From positions 1 through 64,000 of the forward strand of contig NZ_RBIM01000003.1 of assembly GCF_003634045.1 (NCBI RefSeq): a DNA stretch of 64,000 bases. The letters are read 5' to 3'. Below are positions 43,696 through 52,749 of the stretch, piece after piece. This stretch comes from Maricaulis maris (lineage in GTDB: Bacteria; Pseudomonadota; Alphaproteobacteria; Caulobacterales; Maricaulaceae). A program made the translations under genes and the position numbers. The stretch's first letter is position 1. The number at the start of each line of letters is the position of its first letter. The notes under the pieces are model-generated. The model had not been told where the DNA came from. It saw only the letters and a program-made list of their open reading frames with translations, and ran no database searches.

Positions 43696-44535
43696 TTGAC
43701 GACTGCCTACGAGACCGTGACCGATACAGACAGCGCCAGCCCGCGCGATGGCCGCATCAAGCTGCATGGACCGGAGGCGTTCGAAGGCATGCGCAAGGCC
43801 GGTCGCCTGGCGGCTGAAATCCTCGACATGCTGGTCGAGCACGCCCGTCCCGGCAATACCACCGGCTGGCTCGACAAGCTGGCGCGTGAATACGCCTTTG
43901 ATCATGGCTCCGTGCCGGCGACGCTCTTCTATCGCGGCTATCGGCACTCGTTGTGCACCTCGGTGAACCATGTCGTCTGCCATGGCATTCCCGGACCCAA
44001 GCCGCTCAAGGCGGGCGATATCGTCAATATCGATGTGACGGTCGTGGTCGATGGCTGGCATGGCGATACCAGTCGCATGTACACGATCGGCGAACCGCGC
44101 CGGAAGGCCGAGCTGCTGGTCGACACGACCTATGAAGCGATGATGGCCGGTATCAATGCGATCAAGCCGGGCGTCACCCTGGGCACGATCGGCGCCATCA
44201 TCCAAGATTATGCCGAGGAGCGCCGCTGCTCCATCGTCCGTGATTTCTGCGGTCACGGCCTCGGCCAGAATTTCCATGACAGCCCGAATGTCCTGCATTT
44301 CGGCGAACATGGCGAAGGCCCCGAGCTGAAACAGGGCATGTTCTTCACCGTCGAACCCATGCTCAATCTCGGTCGGCCGGATGTGAAAGTCCTGTCCGAT
44401 GGCTGGACCGCCGTCACCCGTGACAAGTCACTCTCGGCCCAGTTCGAGCACTCCTGCGGCGTCACCGCCGACGGCGTCGAGATCTTCACAAAATCGCCCA
44501 AGGGCCTCGACAAGCCCCCCTATTCCAACCGCTAG
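43696..44535 (+). CDS. map: Methionine aminopeptidase, type I
   Basis: A 279-residue enzyme removing the initiator Met from nascent proteins. The five metal ligands are present: Asp in NIDVTVVVDGWHGDTSRMY, His in FCGHGLGQNFH, Glu in FFTVEPM and Glu in SAQFEHSCGVT. The substrate His is in NHVVCHGIPG. The start is TTG at 43696 with GAAGGAG seven bases upstream; no ATG fits. A 15-residue polar N-terminal extension precedes the core. radC follows three bases after the stop. Confidence 0.94.
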   Translation: MTTAYETVTDTDSASPRDGRIKLHGPEAFEGMRKAGRLAAEILDMLVEHARPGNTTGWLDKLAREYAFDHGSVPATLFYRGYRHSLCTSVNHVVCHGIPGPKPLKAGDIVNIDVTVVVDGWHGDTSRMYTIGEPRRKAELLVDTTYEAMMAGINAIKPGVTLGTIGAIIQDYAEERRCSIVRDFCGHGLGQNFHDSPNVLHFGEHGEGPELKQGMFFTVEPMLNLGRPDVKVLSDGWTAVTRDKSLSAQFEHSCGVTADGVEIFTKSPKGLDKPPYSNR

Positions 44536-44538
44536 ACC

Positions 44539-45219
44539 ATGACCGACCTGGCATCACATACAGGTCATCGGGACCGGCTGCGTGAAAAGCTAACCTCAGC
44601 GGGTGGATTAGCGCTTCACGATTATGAATTGCTTGAGCTCTACCTGTTCCGCTGCATCCCGCGCCGCGACACCAAACCCATCGCCAAGGACCTGATCGCC
44701 CGCTTCGGTGATCTGGGCGGCGTCGCTGGCGCCGAGGTCCGCGAGCTGACCGCCATCAAGGGCGTCTCCGAGCGGGTCGCCGCCGACCTCAAACTCATCC
44801 AGCCGCTGGCCGAACGCCTGGCCCGCGAACAGGCCATCGGGCGACCGGTCATCACCTCCTGGTCAGCCCTGGTCGCCTATTGCCGCACCGCCATGCAGCA
44901 CGCCACGACGGAACAGTTCCGCGTTCTATTCCTCGACCGCAAGAACAAGCTGATCGCCGACCAGGTCCTGGGCGAAGGTACGATCGATCATGCGCCGGTC
45001 TATCCCCGCGAAGTGGTCAAGGCCGCCCTCGCCCACGAGGCCTCGGCCATCATCCTGGTGCACAACCACCCCTCCGGCGACGCCACGCCCAGCCAGGCCG
45101 ATATCGAGATGACCCGCACGCTGATGGAGATTTGCAAACCGTTTGAAATCGCGGTGCATGACCACCTGGTGATCGGCCGGGAGAATACGGCGAGCTTCAA
45201 GACGTTGGGGTTGATGTAG
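44539..45219 (+). CDS. radC: RadC family JAMM-domain protein
   Basis: A 226-residue RadC/YeeS-type protein. The N-terminal helix-hairpin-helix region is LGGVAGAEVRELTAIKGVS. The JAB/MPN domain has LFLDRKNKLIADQVLGEGT and the metal motif LVHNHPSGDATPSQADIEMT. Despite the name, a direct DNA-repair role is not established for the family. It starts three bases after map, so the two are likely co-transcribed. Confidence 0.92.
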   Translation: MTDLASHTGHRDRLREKLTSAGGLALHDYELLELYLFRCIPRRDTKPIAKDLIARFGDLGGVAGAEVRELTAIKGVSERVAADLKLIQPLAERLAREQAIGRPVITSWSALVAYCRTAMQHATTEQFRVLFLDRKNKLIADQVLGEGTIDHAPVYPREVVKAALAHEASAIILVHNHPSGDATPSQADIEMTRTLMEICKPFEIAVHDHLVIGRENTASFKTLGLM

Positions 45220-45534
45220 GACCTCAGCCATAACCCGGGTGGCGTCATATGTGGCCCGGAAAGAGCGAGCCACGGGTCGCAATAACCCTTAAGATTGCTT
45301 ATCAGCAAACAATGGAGAGGCGGGGCACCGGAATTGCCCCTCCTTACACGACAGGTGCATTTCCCCCGGACGCAGCCCGGCGAAAGCCGGGCGAAGATCC
45401 GGGGCTAACCGAACCCGACACCAGCCTTTGCGCCCGTCCTGCAGCGATATGCCCAACGTCGATCCCGGATCGCGCTCTGCGCGTCCGGGAAAATTGTGCG
45501 GCGCGCGTTGGGGAAAACTCCCGAGACGCCGACC
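45220..45534. other. Intergenic region with dyads
   Basis: No gene seen. A GGCGGGGCA/TGCCCCTCC hairpin lies near 45317-45345. From 45358 the sequence is a CCCGG-rich repeat. Confidence 0.5.
45358..45510. repeat. CCCGG-rich intergenic dyad repeat
   Basis: Begins ATTTCCCCCGGACGC and ends GCGTCCGGGAAAAT, so the ends form an inverted repeat. It contains hairpins CCCGGCGAAAGCCGGG and GATCCCGG. The same layout is seen at 53577-53700. Confidence 0.6.
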
Positions 45535-45927
45535 CTACCCCGCCGGTTCAATCGGCTGCCAGAGCTCGATCTTGGTCCCGTTCGGATCCATCACCCAGGC
45601 AAAGCGACCATAGTCGAAATCCTGGGGCTCGCCTTCCAGCGCAACGCCCTTCTCGGCCAAGCGCGCCAGCATGCCGTCCATGTCATCGATCATGAGATTG
45701 ATCATGAAAGGCTTGTCGGACGGTTTGAAATAATCCGTCCCGGTTTTGAAGCCGGAGAAGATCGTCCGCGCGCCCTGCGGAAAGGCCTTGCCGCTGTCGG
45801 CATGCAGGAAGTCGGCGCCGCCATAATCATTGATCTCAAGGCCCAGCTTGTCCTGATACCAGGCCATCAGCGCCGCCGGATCGGGGCTGTGAAAGAAGAT
45901 GCCGCCGACACCAATGATTTTCGCCAT
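45535..45927 (-). CDS. VOC family protein (glyoxalase-like)
   Basis: A 130-residue vicinal-oxygen-chelate protein with two beta-alpha-beta-beta-beta units. The first has IGVGGIFFHSPDPAALMAWY with the metal His, and the last ends FAWVMDPNGTKIELWQP with the metal Glu. The substrate cannot be told. ATG 45927 has AAGGAG eight bases upstream. Confidence 0.88.
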   Translation of the reverse strand: MAKIIGVGGIFFHSPDPAALMAWYQDKLGLEINDYGGADFLHADSGKAFPQGARTIFSGFKTGTDYFKPSDKPFMINLMIDDMDGMLARLAEKGVALEGEPQDFDYGRFAWVMDPNGTKIELWQPIEPAG

Positions 45928-45978
45928 CTTGTTCTCCTTCGCTTGTTGCCGAAGCATAGGGCGCAAGGGCTGGTCGGG

Positions 45979-46410
45979 CTAGCACAGCCGGTCAATCTTG
46001 CGGAGCAGGGCCTCGCGATCACTCGCTTTGAGGAAGATCGCCGGGATGCGGACCAGATAGCGGGCATGACTGCTGGTCTTCTTGATCGCCTGACGCTCCG
46101 CCCCGGCAGCGATGAAACGGCGAATTTCCGCCAGCATGGCGGCGTCCTTGGCCCACAAGGTTTCACCACGATGGTCCAGCTTGAACCAGGCGTCCGACGG
46201 CCAGTCGAGCGCATGCTTGGCCGCATGCCCGCACGCACTGCACCGCACCTGCCCGTCCCAATTATCGGGCAGAATTTCGCCCGTTGCGGTGCGCAAACTC
46301 ACCGGCAAGGGCTTGCTATGCGAGGTCGAGAACACTGCGCGCCCGCCACAATGCGGGCAAACAATATCCAGCGGGCCGTCCAGCAGGGGCAGTTCGTAGA
46401 TCGAGCTCAT
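45979..46410 (-). CDS. Zinc-ribbon protein of unknown function
   Basis: A 143-residue protein with two CxxC pairs, CPHCGG (about residue 19) and CSACGH (about residue 58), that should form one zinc ribbon. The C-terminal half is basic and helical (EIRRFIAAGAERQAIKKT, REALLRKIDRLC). It may bind nucleic acid or protein, but no family is recognised. The start at 46410 lacks a strong ribosome binding site. It runs in the same direction as the VOC gene 51 bp downstream. Confidence 0.68.
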   Translation of the reverse strand: MSSIYELPLLDGPLDIVCPHCGGRAVFSTSHSKPLPVSLRTATGEILPDNWDGQVRCSACGHAAKHALDWPSDAWFKLDHRGETLWAKDAAMLAEIRRFIAAGAERQAIKKTSSHARYLVRIPAIFLKASDREALLRKIDRLC

Positions 46411-46519
46411 GGGCCAACCTATCGCTGCTTTGCCCGGCCGCACAGATGGAAAACAGGCTGGACGCGGCGCGCCTGTCGCCTAGCCTCTGGCCGGTCGGAC
46501 GCAAGAGGACCGGAGCAAG

Positions 46520-47743
46520 ATGCAAGCCCCCGCCAACTATTTCACCCATCTGGAATGCTCCGAGACGGGTGAGCGATACGAGGCCGACCAGCCGCACAAT
46601 CTCTCCAAGGCCGGCAAGCCGCTTCTGGCGCGCTATGACCTTGAGAAAATGAAGGCGGAAAATGATCGCGGCGCGATCTGGGCGCGCGGTGGCGGATTCT
46701 GGAAATGGCGCGAGCTTCTGCCGGTGGCGGGCGACGCTCATGTCTGCGCCCTCGGCGAAATCGATACGCCGCTGATCGATGTGCCGGCCACCGGCAAGGC
46801 ATCCGGCGCGACGGGTAAGGTCTGGGTCAAGGATGAGGGCCGCCTGCCGACCGGCTCATTCAAGGCGCGCGGCCTCGCCCTCGCCGTCGCCATGGCCCAT
46901 CAATACGACCTCAAACGCCTCGCCATGCCGACCAATGGCAATGCCGGCGCCGCCCTGTCGGCCTATGCCAGCCGCATGGGCATGGAGAGCTGGTGCTTTG
47001 CGCCGGAGGACACGCCGGAAGCCAATCTGCGCGAGATGGCGCTGCAGGGCGCCCGCGTCTTCAAGGTCAACGGCTTCATCCATCATTGCGGCGCCCTCGT
47101 CGGGGCCGGCAAGGAGAAGATGGGCTGGTTTGATGTCTCCACCCTCAAGGAGCCCTTCCGGATCGAGGGCAAGAAGACGATGGGCCTGGAACTCGCCGCC
47201 CAACTCGGCTGGCGGGTGCCCGATGCGATCTTCTACCCGACCGGCGGCGGCACCGGCCTGATCGGCATGTGGAAAGCCTTCGACGAGATGGAAGAACTCG
47301 GCTGGATCGGCCCGGAGCGCCCGAAAATGTTCGCCGTCCAGGCCGAAGGCTGCGCGCCGATTGTCAAGGCCTTTGAGGACGGCGCGAGACACGCCGAAGA
47401 ATGGCTCGACGCCCAGACCGCCGCCATGGGCATCCGCGTCCCCAAGGCGATCGGTGATTTTCTGATCCTGGACGCCGTGCGCGAGAGCGGTGGGGCTGCG
47501 CTCGCTGTGTCGGAAGACGCGATCGAAACGGCGCGGACACGCTGCGCCCGCGAGGACGGGCTGTTGCTCTGTCCCGAGGGCGCGGCGACGCTGGCCGCCA
47601 TGGAAAAGGCGATGGGCGACGGGCTGCTGGCGCGCGACGCCGAATGCGTGTTGTTCAATTGCGGCTCGGGCCTGAAATACGCGATGCCGGACGGGGCCGT
47701 GATGCTGGATCGGCACGGGGATGTGGATTGGGCGGCGATGTGA
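46520..47743 (+). CDS. thrC: Threonine synthase
   Basis: A 407-residue PLP enzyme of fold type II, of the archaeal/plant-like threonine synthase class rather than the E. coli ThrC class. The N terminus has a ribbon-like YFTHLECSETGERYEAD. The PLP Lys is in DEGRLPTGSFKARG, the phosphate loop in PTNGNAGAALSAYA, and the C-terminal Gly-rich region in YPTGGGTGLIGMWKA. It converts O-phosphohomoserine to threonine. Some annotations call such proteins pyridoxal-phosphate lyases, so the substrate is not proven. GGAG precedes the ATG. Confidence 0.84.
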   Translation: MQAPANYFTHLECSETGERYEADQPHNLSKAGKPLLARYDLEKMKAENDRGAIWARGGGFWKWRELLPVAGDAHVCALGEIDTPLIDVPATGKASGATGKVWVKDEGRLPTGSFKARGLALAVAMAHQYDLKRLAMPTNGNAGAALSAYASRMGMESWCFAPEDTPEANLREMALQGARVFKVNGFIHHCGALVGAGKEKMGWFDVSTLKEPFRIEGKKTMGLELAAQLGWRVPDAIFYPTGGGTGLIGMWKAFDEMEELGWIGPERPKMFAVQAEGCAPIVKAFEDGARHAEEWLDAQTAAMGIRVPKAIGDFLILDAVRESGGAALAVSEDAIETARTRCAREDGLLLCPEGAATLAAMEKAMGDGLLARDAECVLFNCGSGLKYAMPDGAVMLDRHGDVDWAAM

Positions 47744-47822
47744 TTTAAATGCTTGCGTGACAACAAACAGACGCGTCTGAAATGCGAAATTTTGACGGAT
47801 TCAAAAATGGAAACTTAGTTGC

Positions 47823-48440
47823 ATGACTGAGCCATCATCGTTCGAGCGTGAGATTGCGGACTACGCGATCACCCAGTCGCACAAGCACGAGTCAGAGTCG
47901 GCTAACGCCAAGAAAGAACAAGGGCGATACTTGGTTGCAGGTGCAGCAGGTGGGATAGCTCTGCTTGTCGGGCAGTTCGACACCGCTGCCGATACACAAC
48001 GACTGTTAATCGCATCAGCGCTCATATTTTACGCTGCATCGCTCTACTGTTCATTCAACACCTTGAGAGCAGTTTGGGTAGAAGAATCTGAGAACGCTGT
48101 AGCGTGGAAAAAATGGGATGTGGCTGCCCGAACCGTCGTCTTTGAACAAATTCAACAGAAGGGCGCTGTCTCTCGAATGTTGGAACTTCCGCCAACGCCA
48201 CGAAACAAAACGAGACAATTTGATCGGTGGAACTGGTGGGCGGTAACTTTTCTTGTTCAAGGAGCGATTTGGTCGCTTTTCTTCCTTGGTAGCCACTTTG
48301 AGTGGTGGCCATGGCTCGGCCAGCATGCAATTGAGTCAGCCCCTGTTGGAGGCGAAATTTTACCTCCGGAAGCATCGTGCACATCGGGAAAGAGCCCACC
48401 CGCAAACTGCGGCAGCGAAAGCTCCGCCCAGACGTTGTGA
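47823..48440 (+). CDS. Orphan three-helix membrane protein, AT-rich
   Basis: A 205-residue protein with three hydrophobic segments: YLVAGAAGGIALLVGQF, LLIASALIFYAASLYCSF and WWAVTFLVQGAIWSLFFL. The N-terminal 35 residues are charged and likely helical; the C-terminal 35 are Pro/Ser/Cys-rich. I do not recognise the family, although the short-helix layout recalls SLATT-like membrane effectors. Base composition and codon use are clearly less GC-rich than in the neighbours, and the upstream gap is AT-rich, pointing to recent acquisition. No mobility gene is near. Confidence 0.7.
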   Translation: MTEPSSFEREIADYAITQSHKHESESANAKKEQGRYLVAGAAGGIALLVGQFDTAADTQRLLIASALIFYAASLYCSFNTLRAVWVEESENAVAWKKWDVAARTVVFEQIQQKGAVSRMLELPPTPRNKTRQFDRWNWWAVTFLVQGAIWSLFFLGSHFEWWPWLGQHAIESAPVGGEILPPEASCTSGKSPPANCGSESSAQTL

Positions 48441-48654
48441 GCGCTTCATTTCCGTGTGTGGCCGAACGACCGAGGGAGATCATCGGTCTGTCGAATGTAG
48501 ATTGGGACAAATTTTAGTTGCGCAGCTGCCGCAGCGCGCCCCTCACCTTTGATTCCTCTCCCCGGTCGGGGAGAGGCGGTGCTCGGGCGCGCCCGGACAG
48601 ACGCACGGTCAAACCCTCTCGCCAAGGCGGGGTTTTGCAGGCCAAGATAGGCGC
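48441..48654. other. Intergenic region with palindrome
   Basis: No gene seen. CCTCTCCCC-GG-T-CGGGGAGAGG (about 48546-48570) is a near-perfect palindrome resembling the hairpins of the dispersed repeat at 9003 and 39179, but the rest of that element is absent. Confidence 0.5.
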
Positions 48655-49398
48655 ATGCGAAGATTGCACGTCAACCGTTACGTCCTGGGCTGGGCCCTGA
48701 TCGCGCTCTGGCTTGTGCCGGTCGGTCTCGAAATCATCCTGCACGCAACTTGGATCGAGGGCGGCGGCAAGTATGGCGACTTCATTCTGGCGCTGCGCCG
48801 GGACCTGGCCGTCCCGGATGGCTTGAGCGAGAGCCTGAACGCGATCGCGCTGCTACTCGGCCCGGCGATCGTGCTACTCTGCGAACCGGCGCTGCCGACC
48901 TCGGCACGCCACAAGGCTATCCTGCCCGAACAGCGGTTCCGGGCCGGCATGGTCGATTACGCCGCTGCGCAACTGGCCATCGCCCTGCCCGCGCAGTTGC
49001 TCTTGCTGACGCTCAACGAGATGCAGCTTGGCCACCCGTTTGACCCGGACTGGCTCGGCCTGCCGCGCCACTTCGTGGAGCCGCTCGGCCCCGTCGCCTG
49101 GCTGATTTATACCGGCTGGCACATCGCACGTCGCAAGCAGACGCTTGGCCAATACGTCAATCGCTATCGCTTGGTCCATCCAGGCCCGGCGTTCAGCCCG
49201 CGCGAAGTGGCCTATCAGGTCTTCCGGGTCTTGTTTTACGCGGGCGGGCAACTGGCGCGCTCAATCCTGCACCGTCCGCGCTCAATCCTGACTTATACCA
49301 AGGCCGAATACGCCGCGCTCGACGAGACCGAGACGCCCTACTGGTACGCAAACGCCGGCGTGACGACAGAAGTTCTCGACTATGAGGTGGGCCGGTAG
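48655..49398 (+). CDS. RDD family membrane protein
   Basis: A 247-residue protein. The RDD-like region is RFRAGMVDYAAAQLAIALP, then WLIYTGWHIARRKQTLGQYVNRYRLV, which matches the family pattern of Arg, Asp and Gly residues. About four helices are predicted. Related proteins are proposed sodium or proton exchangers or transport accessories. The first helix (YVLGWALIALWLVPVGLEIIL, shown in part) is followed by a large loop. The ribosome binding site is weak. Confidence 0.75.
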   Translation: MRRLHVNRYVLGWALIALWLVPVGLEIILHATWIEGGGKYGDFILALRRDLAVPDGLSESLNAIALLLGPAIVLLCEPALPTSARHKAILPEQRFRAGMVDYAAAQLAIALPAQLLLLTLNEMQLGHPFDPDWLGLPRHFVEPLGPVAWLIYTGWHIARRKQTLGQYVNRYRLVHPGPAFSPREVAYQVFRVLFYAGGQLARSILHRPRSILTYTKAEYAALDETETPYWYANAGVTTEVLDYEVGR

Positions 49399-49485
49399 CG
49401 CGCGTTCAGCCCACCCTCCCCTTGACCTCTCCGCCATTCCATCGCATCCCCCGCGCTTCTGTCTCACACCGCGCGGAGCCCGCTC

Positions 49486-50787
49486 ATGATCCCCCGCTAT
49501 ACCCGTCCTGAAATGGCTGCCATCTGGTCGGACCAGAACAAGTACAAGATCTGGTATCTGATCGAGGCGCACGCGACGGAGAAGCTGGCGGAGCTGGGTG
49601 TGGTGCCGCAATCGGCGGTCGAGGCGGTGTGGAAGGCCAAGGATGTCGAGTTTGATGTCGACCGGATCAATGAGATCGAGGCCGAGGTGAAGCATGATGT
49701 CATCGCCTTCCTGACCCACCTGGCCGAGCATGTCGGCGAGGAGAGCCGTTTCGTCCATCAGGGGCTGACCTCTTCGGACGTGCTGGACACTTGCCTCGCC
49801 GCGCAGATGAAACAGTCCGCCGACCTCCTGCTGGAGGGCATGGACCGGGTGCTGGTGGCGCTGAAGACGCGGGCCATGGAACACAAATTCACCGCCTGCA
49901 TCGGTCGCTCGCACGGCATCCATGCCGAGCCGACCACGATGGGTCTGAAATTGGCGCGCTTTTATGCCGAGTTTGACCGCAATCGCGCCCGCCTGGTCGC
50001 GGCGCGTGACGAGATCGCCACTTGCGCCATTTCCGGCGCCATCGGCACTTTTGCCAATATCGATCCGGCGGTGGAAGAGCATGTCGCCAAGCAGATGGGG
50101 CTCACCGTCGAGCCGGTCTCGACCCAGGTCATCCCGCGTGACCGCCATGCCAATTATTTCGCCGTGCTGGGCCTCATTGCCTCGGCGATCGAGAATATCG
50201 CTATCGAGGTGCGCCATTTGCAGCGTTCGGAAGTGCGCGAGGCGCAGGAATATTTCTCGCCGGGCCAGAAGGGCTCGTCGGCCATGCCGCACAAGCGCAA
50301 TCCGATCCTCACCGAAAACCTCACCGGCCAGGCCCGCCTGGTGCGCTCGGCCGTGGTGCCGGCGATGGAGAATATTGCCCTCTGGCATGAGCGCGATATC
50401 TCGCACTCCTCCGTCGAGCGCGGCATCGGCCCCGACGCCAATGTCCATCTCGACTTCGCCCTGCACCGCACCGCCGGCATGATCGAAAAGCTGATCGTGC
50501 ATGAGGATCGCTGCCTGGAAAACCTTCAGGCCTATGGCGGCATCCACAATTCCCAGCGCGTGCTTCTGGCCCTGACCCAGGCCGGTGCCTCCCGCGAGGA
50601 CAGCTATCGCCTGGTCCAGCGCAATGGCATGAAAACCTGGGATGAGGGCGGCATGCTGGTCGATCACCTGAAAGCCGATGAGGGCGTCACTGCCCTGATG
50701 ACAGACGCCCAGATCGAGGCCTGTTTCGACGAGGCCTATCACATGAAGCATGTCGACACGATTTTTAGCCGGGTGTTCGGGGACTGA
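49486..50787 (+). CDS. purB: Adenylosuccinate lyase
   Basis: A 433-residue fumarase-superfamily enzyme acting twice in purine synthesis: on SAICAR and on adenylosuccinate, releasing fumarate each time. The signature SSAMPHKRNPILTEN is complete; the catalytic His region is IGRSHGIHAEPTTMGL and the N-terminal part is MIPRYTRPEMAAIWSDQNKY. Full length. It is the first of a run of purine genes (purC, purS, purQ, purL follow within 6 kb), though other genes intervene. Confidence 0.95.
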   Translation: MIPRYTRPEMAAIWSDQNKYKIWYLIEAHATEKLAELGVVPQSAVEAVWKAKDVEFDVDRINEIEAEVKHDVIAFLTHLAEHVGEESRFVHQGLTSSDVLDTCLAAQMKQSADLLLEGMDRVLVALKTRAMEHKFTACIGRSHGIHAEPTTMGLKLARFYAEFDRNRARLVAARDEIATCAISGAIGTFANIDPAVEEHVAKQMGLTVEPVSTQVIPRDRHANYFAVLGLIASAIENIAIEVRHLQRSEVREAQEYFSPGQKGSSAMPHKRNPILTENLTGQARLVRSAVVPAMENIALWHERDISHSSVERGIGPDANVHLDFALHRTAGMIEKLIVHEDRCLENLQAYGGIHNSQRVLLALTQAGASREDSYRLVQRNGMKTWDEGGMLVDHLKADEGVTALMTDAQIEACFDEAYHMKHVDTIFSRVFGD

Positions 50788-50854
50788 GGGCCTCGCTACT
50801 CCGCCCGCGGGAGTTTTGAGAACGCGCGCAACGGCGCGCAACGATCCATAGATC

Positions 50855-50983
50855 ACTTGTCAGCCAGCAGGCCGTATCCGGTTATCCAGCTCAAGGGTGC
50901 AACCGCGAAGCGGCGCCTGCGGCGCCCTTGACCTGGATAACCGGATACGGCGACATCTCGGCAAGCAGTCTATGGACAGGTTC
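50855..50983 (+). repeat. Long hairpin element, copy 1 (after purB)
   Basis: An 18-bp perfect stem (50872-50889 with 50933-50950, starting CCGTATCCGG) encloses a 43-base core that itself has TCAAGGG/CCCTTGA ends, so the hairpin stem is about 28 bp with one mismatch. Flanks CTTGTCAGCCAGC (left) and CGGCAAG plus TATGGAC (right) recur around copy 2 at 53734-53860. Confidence 0.85.
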
Positions 50984-51077
50984 GCGCCAAGGGGGCGTCA
51001 CGTCCGCGAACACAAAACTCCGTGAAATCGAGCTCGCCGCGGTAGCCCGGCAGCCCGCGCGCGCCTAATCTCCCCCC

Positions 51078-51638
51078 ATGGCCAAGACTCACCCCCATAT
51101 CGACGATCGCATCCGCGCCTTCATCGAGAAGCAGAAGCTGTTCTTCGTCGCCACGGCCCCGTCCGGAGACGGCGGGCATGTGAACCTATCGCCCAAGGGC
51201 TATGACAGTTTCCGCATTCTGGGACCCAATGAGGTCGCCTATCTCGATCTCGGCGGATCGGGGATCGAGACACTGGCGCATGTGCGCCAGAATGGCCGCA
51301 TCACCTTCATGTTCTGCGCCTTTGACGGCGCCGCCAACATTCTGCGACTCTACGGCCAGGCCGAAGCGGTCTCCTTTGATGAGCCGGGTTTTGCCGACAA
51401 GCTCGCCCTCTTCCCGGACTTCCCCAAGGCGCGTACCATTTTCACCGCGAAGATCGACCGCATTCAGGACAGTTGCGGCTGGGGTGTGCCCTTTTACGAT
51501 TATGCTGGCGAACGCGACCAGCTGATCCGCGCCAATGCCCACCAGTCCGACGAGGAATGGTCGGAGCGGCGCTATGTTTCGAACGCGGTCTCGATCGACG
51601 GCCTACCCGGCCTGGTCAAGCCGGATGCAGCGGAGTAG
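51078..51638 (+). CDS. Pyridoxamine 5'-phosphate oxidase family protein
   Basis: A 186-residue split-barrel FMN-binding protein: FIEKQKLFFVATAPSGDGGH, VNLSPKGYDSFRILGPNEVAYLD (in part) and ILRLYGQAEAV. It is not a true PdxH; it belongs to the general stress or F420/FMN oxidoreductase side of the superfamily, and its substrate is unknown. The next gene follows seven bases after the stop, so a redox-linked operon is likely. Confidence 0.82.
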   Translation: MAKTHPHIDDRIRAFIEKQKLFFVATAPSGDGGHVNLSPKGYDSFRILGPNEVAYLDLGGSGIETLAHVRQNGRITFMFCAFDGAANILRLYGQAEAVSFDEPGFADKLALFPDFPKARTIFTAKIDRIQDSCGWGVPFYDYAGERDQLIRANAHQSDEEWSERRYVSNAVSIDGLPGLVKPDAAE

Positions 51639-51644
51639 TTCGCC

Positions 51645-52109
51645 ATGCGCCTCAGCCTGATCCTCATTGCCGCCCTCGCCGTCTTCATGGCGCCGAATTT
51701 CTTCCGCTCCGGATGGGACGGAACGGCGGAGGCCGAAGTGACCGAAGCGGTCGCCGAGCGGCCGCGCCTGGCCGCCGTCATGTTCCGCTCCTCCTGGTGT
51801 TCGGCCTGCCGCATCATCGAGCCGCGCGTCGAGGATGTGCGCGCTGACTATGAGGACGCCGCCATCGGCTGGGTGAAGTTCGACTTCACGCTGGGTCGGC
51901 GCGAAAGCCTGCGCGAACTCGCCGAGGCTGAGGGCCTGACGGACATTTACAGCGAGGCGGCCGGCTCGACCGGCTTCATGCTGCTGATCGACCGCGAAAC
52001 GGGCCAGGTCTTCGAAATGATCACGATGGATTACGGCCGCGACCAGATCCGCGAAGCCCTGGACCGCTGGCTGCGCGTGGTCGAGCGGCTGGAGACAGAG
52101 GGGGTCTGA
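51645..52109 (+). CDS. Exported thioredoxin-like protein
   Basis: A 154-residue protein with a signal peptide or anchor (residues 1-22, LSLILIAALAVFMAPNFF) and a thioredoxin-like domain with the active site SSWCSACRIIEP (CxxC as Cys-Ser-Ala-Cys). The later part has a cis-Pro region altered to AGSTGFMLLID, without the usual Pro, so disulphide exchange may be atypical. It lies seven bases after the PNPOx-like gene and ends at a bidirectional terminator. Confidence 0.82.
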   Translation: MRLSLILIAALAVFMAPNFFRSGWDGTAEAEVTEAVAERPRLAAVMFRSSWCSACRIIEPRVEDVRADYEDAAIGWVKFDFTLGRRESLRELAEAEGLTDIYSEAAGSTGFMLLIDRETGQVFEMITMDYGRDQIREALDRWLRVVERLETEGV

Positions 52110-52120
52110 GGGCGCAAACA

Positions 52121-52149
52121 AAAAGCCCCGGCAGGACCGGGGCTTTTCC
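52121..52149 (+). terminator. Bidirectional terminator
   Basis: AAAAGCCCCGG pairs with CCGGGGCTTTT around CAGGA. The A-run on one side and T-run on the other allow it to end both the thioredoxin-like gene and the convergent DUF1476 gene. Confidence 0.9.
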
Positions 52150-52169
52150 TGTCACGTTCAAGCGAAAGA

Positions 52170-52493
52170 TCAGCCCTGCGAGCGGATCTGTTCGCGGGCG
52201 GTGACCAGGAGATCGTCCATCTGCTTGCGCAGCAGATGGTCGGACACCTCAACGCCCTTGGCGTCAAAATCACCGCGCACCTTGCGGAAGACATCGTCAT
52301 CGCCGGCTTCCTCGAAATCGGACGCGATCACCGCCTTGGCATAGGCTTCCGATTCCGGACCATCGAGCCCCAGCAGCTCGGCCGCCCACAGGCCCAACAG
52401 CTTGTTGCGGCGGGCCGTCGCCTTGAACTCGATCTCCTGATCGTGGGCGTACTTGTTCTCGAAGCCTTTTTCGCGATCGTCGATGCCCGACAT
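52170..52493 (-). CDS. DUF1476 protein, ATP synthase zeta-subunit type
   Basis: A 107-residue helical protein. MSGIDDREKGFENKYAHDQE, then ARRNKLLGLWAAELLG, are the family hallmarks. In Paracoccus and relatives the homologue (zeta subunit) binds F1 and blocks ATP hydrolysis; the same role is inferred here. ATG 52493 is chosen over upstream in-frame starts because GGGAGAG precedes it and the family begins there. It is divergent from purC, a pairing widespread in alphaproteobacteria. Confidence 0.9.
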   Translation of the reverse strand: MSGIDDREKGFENKYAHDQEIEFKATARRNKLLGLWAAELLGLDGPESEAYAKAVIASDFEEAGDDDVFRKVRGDFDAKGVEVSDHLLRKQMDDLLVTAREQIRSQG

Positions 52494-52749
52494 GGGTCTC
52501 TCCCTGAAGACGGTCCTGATGGACGGTTGTGTTGCCTGTTGAGTAGCTTGGCCGCCCGGCCAAATCAATCTTTGCGCTGAAGCTCGCGCAGGCTTCATGC
52601 CGCACCGCGACAAGAGATTGCACCACAGGGCCGCGAGGGATATTTTCAGCCTCCGATACGCGGTCCGGTCTTCGATTCGGGCCGCGTCGTGCTTTTTCAT
52701 GGCCGGGCGTCCGCTGGGGGCTGCCGGGTCCGCCTCTGGAGCGCCCACC

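Noticed and set aside
49282-50856. 524-codon minus-strand frame under purB
   Set aside because: Antisense shadow of a complete adenylosuccinate lyase gene.
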